Source: Crossaster papposus
Taxonomy: Eukaryota > Echinodermata > Asteroidea > Velatida > Solasteridae
NCBI GenBank assembly: GCA_037893245.1
Contig: JBAIAA010000746.1
Span: 620,001-684,000, forward strand
Direction: 5' to 3'
DNA length: 64,000 nt
Position 1 is the stretch's first letter. Every line of letters begins with the position of its first letter. The notes beneath the pieces are model-generated. The model had not been told where the DNA came from and did not search any database. It was given only the letters and a program-made list of their open reading frames with translations. Position numbers and translations under genes: made by a program. Shown one piece after another: positions 10,601-22,249 of the stretch.

Positions 10601-11992
10601 GCCCCACTTTCACTTAAGCTACGAATATCCCGAATCGTGCCGAATCGGACAATGCCGAAATTCGTGGCGATTCGGCAAAAAATGTAAAGTTTTGTGGAGA
10701 TTCGGGAGGAGGTACGAAGCTGATACGACTTAATTACGAAAGATTCATACGATAATTCGTGGCTAATCGAATAAGGATGTACGTACGATCGACTCACTTA
10801 TGAATATGCCGAATTTATGTACGAATCCACTACGACCTCGACGATTAAGTTACGACTACTACGACTTATCTACGAATAGTTTACGATAATCGGCATTGTT
10901 CGTGGCATTTCGGGCATATGCTATAGGGTCACGAAAGGATTGGTAGTTGATTCGTACTACATTTGGGACAGTTGTGCCTATTTCGGGATGTTTTCGGCGT
11001 GGGTCAACGAATTTGAGGGAGACACGAATGGACAAGAATAGCCCAGAATGCGAAATAGTCGAATACGAAGCTGTTACGGTCGATAAGAAAGGGTTACGAA
11101 GCTGTTACGATACATCTACGAAACTGAAATTCGTGAACCCTCCCACGAAAGTTTTTGCCAAACAAACACTTTCGTGGCGGCTCGACGAACTCACGCGAAC
11201 TGTACGAATGATTAGGAATCCACTAAGAATCATTTAAGAACTGCAAGAAACCTTTGAGAAATATCTACGAACCAGACAAATTTCCGATTCGTGACGATTC
11301 GGGATATTCGTAACAGTTCATAATCATGCCGAACCATTACGAATGTAACAAAGAACTGTACGAATATTATAAGAATAACTTTTACGAATACTCCAAGATT
11401 TTGTTAAGAATAAATAAGAATAATATAAGAAATTAGCAAGTATGCATCAGAATAATGACGAATTATCCAGATTTTCCTAGGAATTAAATACGAATAACCA
11501 AGAATCGAGCAGAATTTAATACGAATTGATCCAGAATAGCCTAGAAGTAAGTGAATAAACAAGAACTGCCAAATAATTGCTGTAAATATCTACTCTGCTC
11601 GGCAAACTGGAACTGACTGACGATGAGCTCTTGTCTGGATCGTTGTTGTATATATCTTGATCGTCTGGATTCGGCGTCGTTCTTATGGTTCTTGCTGGTT
11701 AAGATTGAAATCGGCTTAGCTCGGGATTGTTCGGGATGTTCGCATTACATTCGGCTTATTCGGTCTTGGCTCTTATTAAATTCGTAATGAAATTGGCATA
11801 ATCGTAGGCCATTCTGGAGTTATCCCCATATTATTCGTGGAAGGTCGTAGGAAAGTCGTAGGGGTATCATAGGGGCACCGTGTTGGCATCTTGCCGGTGT
11901 CGTGGCTGTACCGTGCCTGGTCAATTCGTGGCACGTTCTTGTCGTTTGATCACGACATTCGCCTTCAAATTTGTCAAAGTGGAAAAGGGGCT
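10601..11992. mobile_element. CGAA/TTCG word-array element, copy 1
   Basis: The stretch is an array of a degenerate word in both orientations; I counted more than 30 CGAA or TTCG occurrences between 10620 and 11220. Weak inverted ends may be GCCCCACTTTCACTT on the left and AAGTGGAAAAGGGGC on the right. Copies lie at 29022-29691 plus 32364-32990 and at 41941-43060. Open frames in it (for example 10947-11237) are not conserved and I do not regard them as genes. Its class is unknown. Confidence 0.55.
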
Positions 11993-12381
11993 TAAACCTG
12001 CGACTACAGACAAACACCTTTACAACAAGGTCCTTTGGGACTTTACAATTACCTTCTTATAACAGATACCTTAACCCTGTATTATCAGTACTTGGATCCT
12101 CATTGAGTAATAGCCCCTATCTTCAATTTACCACCCAAAGCCTTACTTTGGCATTAACAGTATGATGTCAGCATAAATATTAAGAAAGGCGTATGGGTCA
12201 AAGCATTTCGATAACTGATTTTTTTTTTAATTGGCATACAAAACACAGCTGAAAGGGTCACTTTTACAATATACTCAAAAGCAAAAAACAACAACTACAA
12301 GTCCATAAAACGTGACAAGTTAAAACGGTCAACTAAGGTAAAAAAGACACATCGGTAAAAAGTTGCTAGGCAATGTTTCCG
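11993..12381. other. Non-coding spacer
   Basis: Lies between the two word-array elements and is partly repeated near 33000-33510. No gene seen. Confidence 0.5.
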
Positions 12382-13234
12382 TCACACCAAACTCGTTTTC
12401 AAAATGTCCTGCCCCGTCCTAACAAAAATTGTAAAACGGGCTGTGCTTGGGGTAGAACGTGTAATTTTGTGGCCAAATAATGTCATAAATACGATGCTAC
12501 TTCGTTCAGAAACAGTCCTCAATATGTCTATCTCGTCTTTAACCCGTCCGCAGTAGTTGGTATCCAGTTCAGATTATTTCCCGTTCACAGTCGTGCGGAC
12601 AACGCTTCAAAGCAGTCCAAGCCCGTCCGTAGTCAGTTTAAACCCCTTCTGAACTTGTTCTACCTCGTTCCTAATACGTCCTAATCCTAACCCATGCTAA
12701 CTATTTCTTAACAATAGGCCTACCACTTCATTCCCAGACAGTTCACCTCGTTCTCGCCACGTCCTCATCTCGTCCCTAGTGCGTTCTGAACGTAATTGCA
12801 ATCGCGTCCTGGCCCGACGGCTAGAAATACCCAGCGCGTTTTTGCCAGTCCTCATTTGCGTTTGCCGCTTCAACCTGTGCAGATCAACACTTGGAAGATT
12901 TCCGACATCGAAATTTACGAGCATCATGCCTCCAAAGAGGAGTGGATCGGAAGACGGGCCGTGAGAAAGCAACCAGTACTACTACCTGTAGATCCCGAAG
13001 CCCCGTCCAGTAGGATCGAAGTACGAAGTACGTCCATCTTGTCACTCCGTCTAATTGCAGAACGGGATGGCCACCAGAAAATATTCAGTAGACTTAAAGT
13101 TCTGGAGCCCCCTTTACGTCTGAGACCGTCCATGAAGTTCGTAAACAGTTGCTACTACGTCCACTCCGTTCACACACAGTTTGAGCCCGTTCAGCAACAT
13201 TTTCAAGAACGTAGTGTGAACTAGTTTGGTGTGA
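12382..13234. mobile_element. CGTCC/CGTTC word-array element, copy 1
   Basis: Inverted ends are TCACACCAAACT(C/A)GTT. The interior repeats CGTCC and CGTTC words at short spacing, mostly in one orientation. A shorter copy with the same ends is at 33511-34032, and only the right part remains near 43065-43311. No transposase is encoded. The target duplication is unclear because no empty site is present in the window. Confidence 0.65.
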
Positions 13235-13408
13235 TGGGGGCATAAGAACCTACAAATGATATGAATCATGCAATTTTTTTACCGAATGAAATGAAGCTCT
13301 TTTTATTCACAATACATTCATATCCTATACTTCTTCATATAAATGTACAAACACGTGTGCTTTTGTATATAGTGCGCGTGCTTTCATATTCAAGGTCAAT
13401 AGAAAATG
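13235..13408. other. Duplicated 3' block, beginning
   Basis: Shared with 34033-34225, 43312-43405 and 47191-47290. It contains the TA at which the CACTA-like element inserted in the third copy; here the site is empty (13322-13333). Confidence 0.7.
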
Positions 13409-13755
13409 TCAGATTTTTCAAAAGCCACACCCACAACTAATTTCTCATTAAAATGGTGTCAAATGTTTGCAAGGCATTGGTCTACAAGTTCAAACTAGTT
13501 AGCACCCAAAACACATGCAACAATGATCGCTGGAAAATGCGTACTGCTTAAAATCAGGGAAACCTCTACAGGGGCGTGGTCTGTTAATTTAAAAGCCACG
13601 CCCACAACAAATTTCTCGTTAAAATAGTGTCAAGGCATAGGTCTAAAAGTTCAAACTGGTTTAAACCCAAAACACATGCACTGATAATTGCTGGAAATTG
13701 CATGTACTTACAATCAGGAAACCCCTAAAATGGGTGTGGCTTGTTAATTTAAAAG
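13409..13755. repeat. Two-copy tandem repeat of about 170 bases
   Basis: Two diverged units each carry AAAGCCAC(A/G)CCCACAAC, GTGTCAAATG, AAGTTCAAACT and GGAAAC. The same pair is at about 34217-34575 and 47285-47645, so the internal duplication is older than the array. Confidence 0.75.
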
Positions 13756-15013
13756 AAATAGTATAAACATCATTCATTATTATTTAAAAACATTGTGGAC
13801 ATTTTCTCAGATTATACTCGCCGTGAGGAATAAAAAATCAGTAATTGGTGTTCATGTTTGCGTGAATATACAGCGGTTTTCACTTCCCCCCCCCCCTTTT
13901 CCCAAAAAATAGCCATAGAAAATGACAAACCCCTAAACGAAATTTGGAATTTAGATCGCTTTTTGGTCTTAGAAAACACCTGAGCCAATTTTGGGATATT
14001 AGAACCACTACTAATATTGAAATTGAAATCAGTGGAAGTAGCTGGTGTCATATGAAAATCACACTCCTATGAAAATCGAACCCTTTTTCATATTATTGGT
14101 TAAACCCTCTCACGTGACAGGTTACACTCCTATATCTCCACTTAAGCATGTGCAATACTACCAATGAGTCCGGATTTCATGGGGTCTGAAATTCACGCTA
14201 CATCAGTCTACTTAAGGCTAGTAAAGTCATTAGCGGTGACGTTTGTTGCCTACACAATTATGTCTTCGAGTTTTTAGACAGGGTAGTGTATGCTTGCTAG
14301 TCCCACTAGTATGCCCCCGGTATACTGCGATATACCGGGGGCACACTAGTGGGAATATATGCTTACATGCGTGGTTTTTTTTCTTTATTTATTCGCGATT
14401 GGAACATAGTAGAACAAAAACAGTGGTCCCAAAACAAAGACACAGTCTACCAAATTATATTATATAACGCCAAGATGGCTTAAAAAAAATATAGGTCAAC
14501 TCGACAAGGTTAATCGTTATATTGATAGGTCATCACACCAGCAGTTAACCATCAACCTTAAATTCTAAAAAAAACTAATAGTAATATTCACACATGCACC
14601 GAATTTAGTCATTGACTTATGTACGTTTCTCCAAATTAATTCTCATCTTTATAATGTTAACGTTTCTTACAAATTATACTTCCTTCATGTAAAAAAGAAA
14701 TATGTAAATGTAAAATAGTGAAAGTTGCCACCAAAATGGCTCTTTTACAAGAGTGAGTTAATTCACGTTTTTGAGTGGTTTGTTTTCCACTGTTAGAGCA
14801 ACTCTGAAATTCGCATTTTTGGATTGGATTTTTGTATTAAATATGTTGACAAGATATTTACAAGCTGGTAATAATCTGACGCCGTATTTCAAGCTAACAC
14901 TTGTTTTATTGGTATTTGTGACTTTTATTCGATTGTCAAACAAAGCTCTTCATGTTTGTTTGTGTGTTTTTTCCATCAACGATAAAATCGGCATGTTTGC
15001 TCGCAATGTCGCA
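13756..15013. other. 3' flank of full TRIM 2
   Basis: This block is repeated downstream of all three NHL exons. Minus-strand AATAAA signals appear as TTTATT at 14905-14910 and 14924-14929, about 85-110 bases after the stop codon, and are kept in the other two copies. A small frame starting MTPATSTDF recurs but is not well preserved. Confidence 0.6.
14301..14354. mobile_element. 54-bp hairpin insert
   Basis: A 24-bp stem with one mismatch (14301-14324 against 14331-14354) and a 6-base loop is absent from the paralogous sites near 35155 and 49868. TATGCTTG and TATGCTTA lie on either side (14289-14296 and 14358-14365), consistent with an 8-bp target duplication. It looks like a minimal MITE. 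Confidence 0.65.
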
Positions 15014-15639
15014 TCACACCTGGTGATACATCTTGACTGAGTAGTGGTCAGCCACTGCCAGCTGCCCATCTGATGTGAATGTGATTCCATTGGGATAGAG
15101 CAGACCCTGTGCAATGCACTTGAGAAATCCACCTTGAGAGTCATAGTGGTGGATATGACCTGTGTCATCACCATTAATATTAAGCATTGCAACATAGATA
15201 CCTGAGCAATCAGTGTACACACCGGTGCAGTACTCTACTGGTTGACCATTGATGGTGGGTTTGATGGTGCGTCGTGTAGTACCATTGCCATCAGCAACAT
15301 TTACTGTCTGTGACCATGAACTAATGACAATTCTATCAATGCTGTCTACAGCCAGAAAGCAAGGTTTAACCTTGACTGGTATGGTACGTAGGAGCTCACC
15401 ATCAGTGGGGCTGTGTTCAGTCAACACCAGCCTCTTGACATCACCTACTACGATGGTACCATCATTCTTGACAGCTACACTCCGGAGGTCAACTGCGGTC
15501 TTACCGACCTCACTCAGTGGCACCGTTAGGAACTCGTAGGCCAACGTGTTGTTGCTGTTGAACACCTTTACATGGGATGCGCCTACCTCGACAACCACCA
15601 AACGATTGTTGGTGCGTGTAGCTGCGATGCCGCATGGAC
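15014..15639 (-). CDS. Full TRIM 2, exon 2: NHL beta-propeller
   Basis: This exon completes the gene whose exon 1 is at 16614-17910. The 3' splice site TCCTACAG lies just before 15639, and the first two bases complete a Cys codon begun by the last base of exon 1 (phase 1). The protein shows repeated propeller strands such as GIAATRTNNRLVVV, GVYTDCSGIYVAM and NGITFTSDGQLAVADH, ending SVKMYHQV. NHL propellers of TRIM proteins bind RNA or protein targets; the target here is unknown. The minus-strand ATG at 15652 is intronic and not a start. The joined protein has 640 residues. Confidence 0.88.
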
Positions 15640-16613
15640 CTGTAGGAGTCATGATGTCAAAACAAACGAACGTATGCAGTTATTGCACAATCCTTTCAAC
15701 ACAGACATTCTTGAAAGAGTGAAAACTGCAATATTAAAAGAAACGTCTGTCAAAGAATACATTGTCAAGGTTTGGTATACACGCTTGAAAAATCACCGCA
15801 TATTATATTTTATTTTGCATGATCTTGTTATATATGTTTTTATGCCCGAGATTGTGGGGCCTAATATGCTTCACTGTAATTTATTTTACTGTGTGAATAA
15901 TGGGCGAGATAAAAAGAAAAAAGAAAAAGGTCTTCCATGCTAACGAGTGATAAACATACACTGAAAACTGTGTTTAGCGAGTAAACAATTTTCTAAACAC
16001 TTTCTTGCTCTCAGTTTGTAAACGTGTTTACATACTGAACATGTTTAGCACGAGGATGGATAGTGTTTAGTCATTGAACATTGATGTCTAGGAATTGGAC
16101 ATGGGTGTTTAGCTGCTAAACATGTTTACTAACCATGTTAACTATAAGCAAAAAAGTCTGTTTACTCGGTAAACACGGCTTTTGGAGTGTAAACCCCTGT
16201 ATACCGATGTTTACGCAAAAATATTTCTTTCAACAAATTCACAGCATTTCTGGGGTTTTTCTTTGTAACTATCAGATGGTGTTTTTTTTTTTAGACTTCC
16301 CATCTATTGCAAAGAGCTTCAGAAATAAAGTAAATCAAATTACTGAGGTCAAATTTCTAATTTGGGTCTGTCCACCTTTATTTTGAAATTTGGTTTTTAT
16401 TGAATATACATTGCGGTTGAAAAACATTCCCACACCGTGAATAATATTCAATAGATCATTATTTTGCTTGAACTTTACAGTTTCAATGGAGTTTTATTTA
16501 CTTTTGTTTAACCTTATTTGGTTAAAAATTTAAATACAGATAATATTAGTGAAGAGCAAGGCAAATTGTTTGAGTGCATATATTTTCGCAGATGGCAGGT
16601 AATTTCAACTTAC
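15640..16613 (-). other. Intron of full TRIM 2, with CACTG-type MITE
   Basis: The intron starts GTAAGT and ends CAG on the minus strand. It contains a GTTTA/TAAAC word array at about 15959-16215 starting CACTGAAAACTG. The corresponding introns begin theirs with CACTGCAAAAA at about 36634 and 51352. The CACTG start and word array suggest a CACTA-like MITE, but I cannot find a matching right end. Confidence 0.55.
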
Positions 16614-17910
16614 ATCCTTGCATCGGGATCGTGCTTATCTGGTTGCCATCGATGCTGCAGATCACAACTCGTTCGTTGGCATGGTCAGTCACTGCAATCT
16701 CATCAGGGTGACGAGCAGCAATGCCCAAAGCCCCATCAAACTCTCCTGGACCGCTTCCCTGTCTACCAAACTCACCACACAGCTCCCACTTGCCTTCCAT
16801 CACTACCACCTCACCCAGACTGATGCCACCAACCCCCTCACTCTGCTTGAACTTCAGAAATGCCAGCCTGTCATCAACTCTAGGAATAGCCTGACTAGCC
16901 AACAGTTTCAAGTCTTTGCTGATTGTAGGATAGAGTGACAGGAAGTCACTATCCGATGCAGTCCTTGTCACCTCTCTAGCCGTATCTAGTGAAAACTTGA
17001 ACCTCTCCACAGCCAAACTCGCGGTTTTCTCACATTCTTCCAACTTCTGCTCACGATCCGTTTGGATGTGTTTGATGTCGTCAAGTATGCAATTTTCTTG
17101 GGCCGTGATCTCTGCTCTTATCTTAGCTGCTTTGTCTCGCACTTCTGTCTTGACCTTCTGAATTGTGAGATTTAAATCTTTTTTCAGTCTTAAGACTTTT
17201 CCCCGTGATTCCTGGATTGCCTTTATTGAGTTTTCAAGTGGAGAAAACAGAACAGCTAATGATTGCTTGTACGCCGATAAAGCCAGATTTCTGTCAATGT
17301 ACGCGTGTTCTGGCTTACAGTGGTCAACGACGGTACAATCTCGACAGATCAACACTTCACATGTCGTACAAAAGAACCGTGCTGCTTCGCCCTCGTGGAT
17401 CAGACATTTTGAATGTTTTGAATGTTTCTTTGTCAGTGTAACCTTCCCCTCACAAATGTCCTTCAGTGGAGTCACCTTGTGGTTTGAAGAGTTAGCAAAT
17501 CGAAGATGCATTTTGCTACAGGCTGAGCACATATTCTGGTCGCAGTCCAGACATCGATGAGTTGCCTCGTTTCCCCCCTCACAAATATCACAGGAAAGAC
17601 CAGCATCACCCAAGCCCACCACCTTCTCCTGAAGTTCAATCTCATCAACCAGACCGATTAGATGAAAGTTGGTTTTCAGACCCTGCACCCCCGCCTCTGG
17701 AAGTTTCGTCTCCTGTCGACACACGGGGCAAGGAATCTCTGTACAGCCCTGGTGCTTCGAGCTGCAGTATTTCAGCAGACATTGTTCGCAGAAGTTGTGC
17801 AGGCATTCTAGTATCTTAGGCCGTTTGTATCTCTCCTGGCAAATGCAGCACTCCAGATGATGTCTGCTGATCAGCGCTAGAGCTGAACTTACTGCAGGTC
17901 CAGTCGCCAT
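16614..17910 (-). CDS. Full TRIM 2, exon 1: RING, B-boxes, coiled coil, start of NHL
   Basis: The exon encodes 432 codons plus one base and begins at an ATG in the context ACAAAACAAAATGGCG, preceded by a likely 3' splice site. The RING is near residues 20-63 (C3HC4, with CCIC and CPVC ends) and should give E3 ubiquitin ligase activity. B-box 1 (CDIC to NHKV) and B-box 2 (CLIHEGEA to CKPEH) follow. A long helix rich in Lys, Glu and Gln spans roughly residues 210-370, then WELCGEFGRQGSGPGEF opens the first NHL blade. The donor GTAAGT directly follows 16614. Open reading beyond the donor to 16546 is intronic. Architecture is that of TRIM2/3/32/71-like proteins, but orthology is not implied. Confidence 0.9.
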
Positions 17911-18138
17911 TTTGTTTTGTCTGAAAAAAAGAAGAATGTGTTCATGTATTTAATAATAGGGATCAACAGTCAGAGCTCTAGATGTACGTGGATTTGAAAG
18001 AAGGGCAAAATCACACCCTTACCAATCACTTTCATTTTATCTGCGATTGGTTTTTACATTGCTATTTGCCAATCCAATCTGTTAATGAGAAGGCTGATAA
18101 TTTTAGAGGTAACCTAATTACATCCTTGACACCGACAG
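17911..18138. promoter_or_regulatory. 5' side of full TRIM 2
   Basis: A pyrimidine-rich tract ending CAG lies about 10 bases before the ATG on the minus strand, the probable 3' end of a 5' untranslated intron. No coding sequence. Confidence 0.5.
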
Positions 18139-18927
18139 TAGGTATGTGAAATAGCGGCTCAAAGAGGGCACCCTATTTCGTCCCTTTCAGCGCGCGCGGG
18201 CTCTGAATCAGTCTGGCAACGATGCCTTCAGATCATCGCGTATTGTTAGAGTATGTTAGGGGTGTGTGAAACTACATGTAGACTTGCATCGATAAACTAA
18301 CGATGTATTGCTGTGTAAGCCAATGGTACGTTGATTCTGTGCGACGTTTGGAACTTTGGAAAACCATAATCTGAAAAATGTGCTCGTGATTTTCATCGAT
18401 ATTTCACTCGAAGGTAGGATAGCTTAAGAATAAAAGTCTATATTTATACAATCACAAAAATGTTGTGTGCTCCGCAAAAAAAAAATGGTAGCCGCGACCA
18501 TGCCGCGACCGTGCGAGTGAAAATTGCCAGAAGGCCATTTTTAGTGGAATGTCGCCCTGTTCTTGTAATTAAAATAATTAATTAGTGGTCATAATTATTT
18601 TATTTTATTATAAGAACTGCAGGTCCAAATGTGTTTTTGCTGCTTAATCATCACAAGAAATTTCAACTGAATACTCCAAGTAATAAAAAAGTTATGAAAT
18701 GATTACACACAAAAAAGTAAAAACCTCAGTTTGGGTCACAATCTTTTCTTATAATATACGCGACATTTAGAAAGGCATATTTAATTAGTAAAAACAATCA
18801 TAACTTCATTAATACTCATCTGACTGAGCTGATTTATGCATCATTTTATTGCATTTTACAAGCTCTTTCAAAAGAATACTACTTTATTTCCATTGCTCAA
18901 ATTAAAAAATTTCATTTCACATACCTA
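18139..18927. mobile_element. 789-bp element with TAGGTATGTGAAAT ends
   Basis: Perfect 14-base inverted ends are flanked by CCGACAG at 18132-18138 and 18928-18934, a 7-bp (or 8-bp with the preceding A) target duplication. The paralogous sequence near 53818-53835 lacks the insert. No transposase is visible. The duplication length would suit hAT, P or Dada-like superfamilies, which I cannot separate. Confidence 0.85.
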
Positions 18928-20040
18928 CCGACAGCCATGCAAATTGTTACCAAAATATTCAGTAAACTGAATTCCATACATAATATTCAGGGAATTTAAG
19001 ATGTGGTTCGAGGTCATGTATCATGCATCTTTGACCATTGATTTTCTCCGCTGGTGTTCTAGTCCATAGCAGGCATCAATGGGAAGACAGTCTAGATATA
19101 AAATCATCGTTTGGCGAAATTATTTGAGCACAATCGATGTACTGTTACGCAGCAGTACCGACAAGCTACATCATCACACAAGTCAATGTGCAGATATGCA
19201 ATAAACCATGGAATAATAATCAGAAATATACGCTTGATTCGGGTTGGTTCTAGCGTGATTATTTTTCATGTACGAAGCACTTTTTTCACCCGATCCGGAA
19301 TTGGTTGAACCGATCCGCAACTAGGAAACTTTGGTGTCGGTATATTTGACGTCGTATTTTCAAATTAAAAAGAGCATAAATATCGAAACAAACACTGTAG
19401 TTTCTCCATTACTTAAGGTAAACTACTAAACCTATTTCATTCGAATTTCGAGGATTAGACTTGCTGAAAACAGCCTGAATTGTTTTTGCGATCCGGAACT
19501 AGGAAAACGTCTGTACATCATCCTGCATTCACAGCGATTATGAAAAAAACAGCGTCAAGCTGCAACATTCTTTGCCATTTTTCAATTGATCGATATGTTT
19601 ACTCACATTTTTGTCAGTTTTCAGTTTGGATGCTAGTTAAAATAAGCAAACCTTTCACTCGGTTATTTTTCTCTATTGCGGTAATTAACTCGGAAGTACA
19701 ACAAGTACAACTAAAGTCGACATATAGAATGCAACATGAATAGCGCCCCCAAGCAAGATATACGACACGCCCAGCGTTCTAACTATGATCGTTTCCCAAA
19801 CCCTAGCTCTAACTTAGGATCATATCGGGCTTCGTCGCGTCCCAGCACCATTGACGAATTACTGCATGACGAAGCCAGATCAGAGACGAAGCTGGGGCTT
19901 GGACAACGGCTCACAGATACCGGATCCAATGATCACTGTAGGAGATGGGTAGGAGAGGGGATTGGGGACTGGTGGATGGGGAGGGGACGGGGAGAGGATA
20001 GAAGTGGGATGGATGGAATGGGCTGTGGGATGGATGGGAC
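18928..20040. other. Upstream block of full TRIM 2
   Basis: Homologous to about 53830-54990. It includes the conserved block near 19730-19815 and a G-rich GGATG/GGGGA tract at 19935-20040. I see no gene. Confidence 0.6.
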
Positions 20041-20300
20041 TATCTTAAGAAATATCTTACTCATTTAAAAGTAAATAATGATTCTAGGAATCCAGCAAAA
20101 TGATTGCGCTAGATATCCTGTAATTCTTCTGAAAAATATAATTTTATAAAGAAAAATTCGGGATCGCCAGACGGCGATCGCGAAAAAGCAAAAATAACAT
20201 AAGAATAACTGCTTGACGCAGGTTAAAAACAAACGCTGTTGTTCGTGCTTTTCTCGGCATCAATGACTGCAAAACTTCAGACAGGTCAGTTAAACGGTAT
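20041..20300. repeat. Repeat with GCGATCGCC dyad, inverted relative to 30733-31170
   Basis: The stretch includes a dyad GATCGCC-AGAC-GGCGATC and words shared, in opposite orientation, with the sequence around 30870-31170 (for example TTTTCTCGGCATC against GATGCCGAGAAAA). It is probably a dispersed MITE; its ends are not defined. Confidence 0.55.
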
Positions 20301-20587
20301 TTAACGTAAATGTACAAGGCTAAAGTTTAATAATGCCCCCATAGTTAATAATGCCACAAATCGTACAGATTCGCCTTGGATGCCCCATGTGAACCACAAT
20401 TTGGGAGGGGGGGGGGGGGGGGGGGGGGTAAAGATGGGGGGGGGGGGGGGAATGCGTACTAAAACAAAAACAAAATTACCAAAATTGAGGTCCACGTTTT
20501 TCCGGGGTAAATAATGTTATTTTGATGTAGAGATAGCGGGACTGGCACAAGGCACGTCACGGTCAACGTCAACGTTTCTAAAACCTT
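20301..20587. repeat. Spacer with long G homopolymer tracts
   Basis: Two runs of G lie at about 20401-20450 with a short AAAGAT spacer. The paralogous position at 55271-55574 carries a different GC-rich array (the 16-mer). The G tracts could form quadruplexes. No gene. Confidence 0.7.
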
Positions 20588-20858
20588 ATTGTTTGTTTGT
20601 TTGTTTGTTTGTTTGTTTGGTTTATTTTCATCCGTACATTAAACTAACGACATAACAACAATTATAATATGTTAACAAATAATGTACAAATGGGGGTAAC
20701 ATCCAGAGGATGTATGACCCTCCTGTAGTGGAGTAGTACCCAGACTGCTATTGGTTCATTGTATTAACTTTGAAAAATAATAATACAAGATAATATAATT
20801 TCCCTTGGTCAGCAATGAATAAGAAAATAAAGGTGTTTTTTAAAAGATAAATGAGATA

Positions 20859-21167
20859 TTAGTGTCCTGCTGCATTAGAACATGAATGACATGATAAATT
20901 AGTGCAAAGAAAACTGTTATACTTGTCCAGATAAAACTCTTTAAGATGGCTAAGGAAAAGTTTCCTAGATACACTGTTCAATTTATTTCTCAGGCTGTCA
21001 GGAAGGGAGTTAACCATTTTATGTAGAAGTTTACGATAATTGGAAGAGACAACATCCACTCTACAAATATCAGTAATACGAATAAGATTATCTTGTCTTG
21101 TAGTGAATGGGTGAAAATCCCGATTTAAAGGAAAAAACGAAGGAGAACTTAAATTATCCGGGAGCAA
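20859..21167 (-). pseudogene. LINE copy 2 C-terminal fragment
   Basis: About 100 codons with the TTRQDNLIRI and YRKLLHKMVNSLP segments typical of the tail after the thumb of CR1/Jockey-like RTs. It follows the palm fragment in the right order on the minus strand. The function of this tail is not known to me. Confidence 0.6.
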
Positions 21168-21682
21168 ATTATTAATATAATCAAGGTAATAATGGCAATT
21201 TGGACATTCAATATATCTTCCAGCTTCAAAAGTTTATATTTGAAACAAAGAGGAATAGTATGTGCATTGTACTGAACATGACACGCATTACGAATACATT
21301 TTTTTGGAGAGTAATAAGTCTTTTGTACAAAGAGGGGTACACGTTTATCATGCCACCTCAAGCTAAGAGGCCATAATTTAAATAGGGATGAACTAAACTC
21401 TTATAAATGGCCAAACTGTCTTTAACTCTCAAAGTATTCTTAGTTCTGTTAATAATATAATTACTTTTAGAAACTTTATATAGGCCTACAAGGTTAATTT
21501 GCTCCTTTCAGAGCATATTCTTATCAGTAATAAGGCCAAGAAAAGTACAGGAGGAGACCTTTTTAATAGTAACATTTTCTAAGCAAAGTGAGACATCAGG
21601 TAAAAACCTTTTCCCTCTGCTGCAAAGAATAACAGATAAAGTGAGTTTTATTAGGATGAATTTTCAACTTATTGGCTCTAAA

Positions 21683-21907
21683 CTAATCTTGCAGTACTCT
21701 CAATTCATCATTCACAGTATTAGCCAGTACCTGCAAATTCTGTCCTGAGGCAACAAGTGTTGTATCATCAGCAAAAAGAACCGGTTTTAACAAGGGGCAA
21801 CACATATCATTAACGTAAATCAAAAACAATAATGGCCCAAGAGTTGACCTCTGGGGTATTCCACAAGTAATATTACAAATATTAGATTTGACATCATCTA
21901 GAATCAC
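21683..21907 (-). pseudogene. LINE copy 2 reverse transcriptase, palm fragment
   Basis: It contains GIPQRSTLGPLLFLIYVNDM and the FADDTTL catalytic box. A stop replaces the Trp codon after VLQD. Confidence 0.78.
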
Positions 21908-22249
21908 ATACTGCTTACGATCATTTAAATAACCTGTAAACCAGTCAAGTGCAATTATACGAATTCCGTAATAATAAATTTTTCGTAATAGAATGTGAGG
22001 ATTGACAGTATCAAAAGCTTTTTTAATATCTAAAAAAACAGCAAAAGAAATATCGGACGGTACTTTGTTAACAGAGTCAGACAGATTATTGTAAAAATCT
22101 AAAACGGCATGAACAGTGGATCTACCTGTACGAAATCCGTAATGTTTATGGCATCGATAATTTTTTTTCGACTGTGCATAAGTTTTTCTAGAACTTTGGA
22201 GCAGGTATTAATTAGTGAGATAGGTCGGTAATTGCCTGGATCCTGGGTA

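Noticed and set aside
10947-11237. 96-codon frame in the CGAA/TTCG array
   Set aside because: It is not kept in the other two copies of the array and its composition follows the repeated word.
13812-14051. Minus-strand frame starting MTPATSTDF, repeated near 34603-34926 and 48691-48909
   Set aside because: The start is shared, but lengths and ends differ by frameshifts between copies and it lies beyond the TRIM poly(A) signals. No domain is recognised.
15014-15652. NHL exon as an independent gene starting at ATG 15652
   Set aside because: The ATG lies upstream of a strong acceptor, the first codons are intronic, and splice phase and frame match exon 1 in all three genes.
16546-16613. Extension of TRIM 2 exon 1 to the end of its open frame
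   Set aside because: A GTAAGT donor follows 16614, and the sequence after it is not conserved as protein in the other copies.
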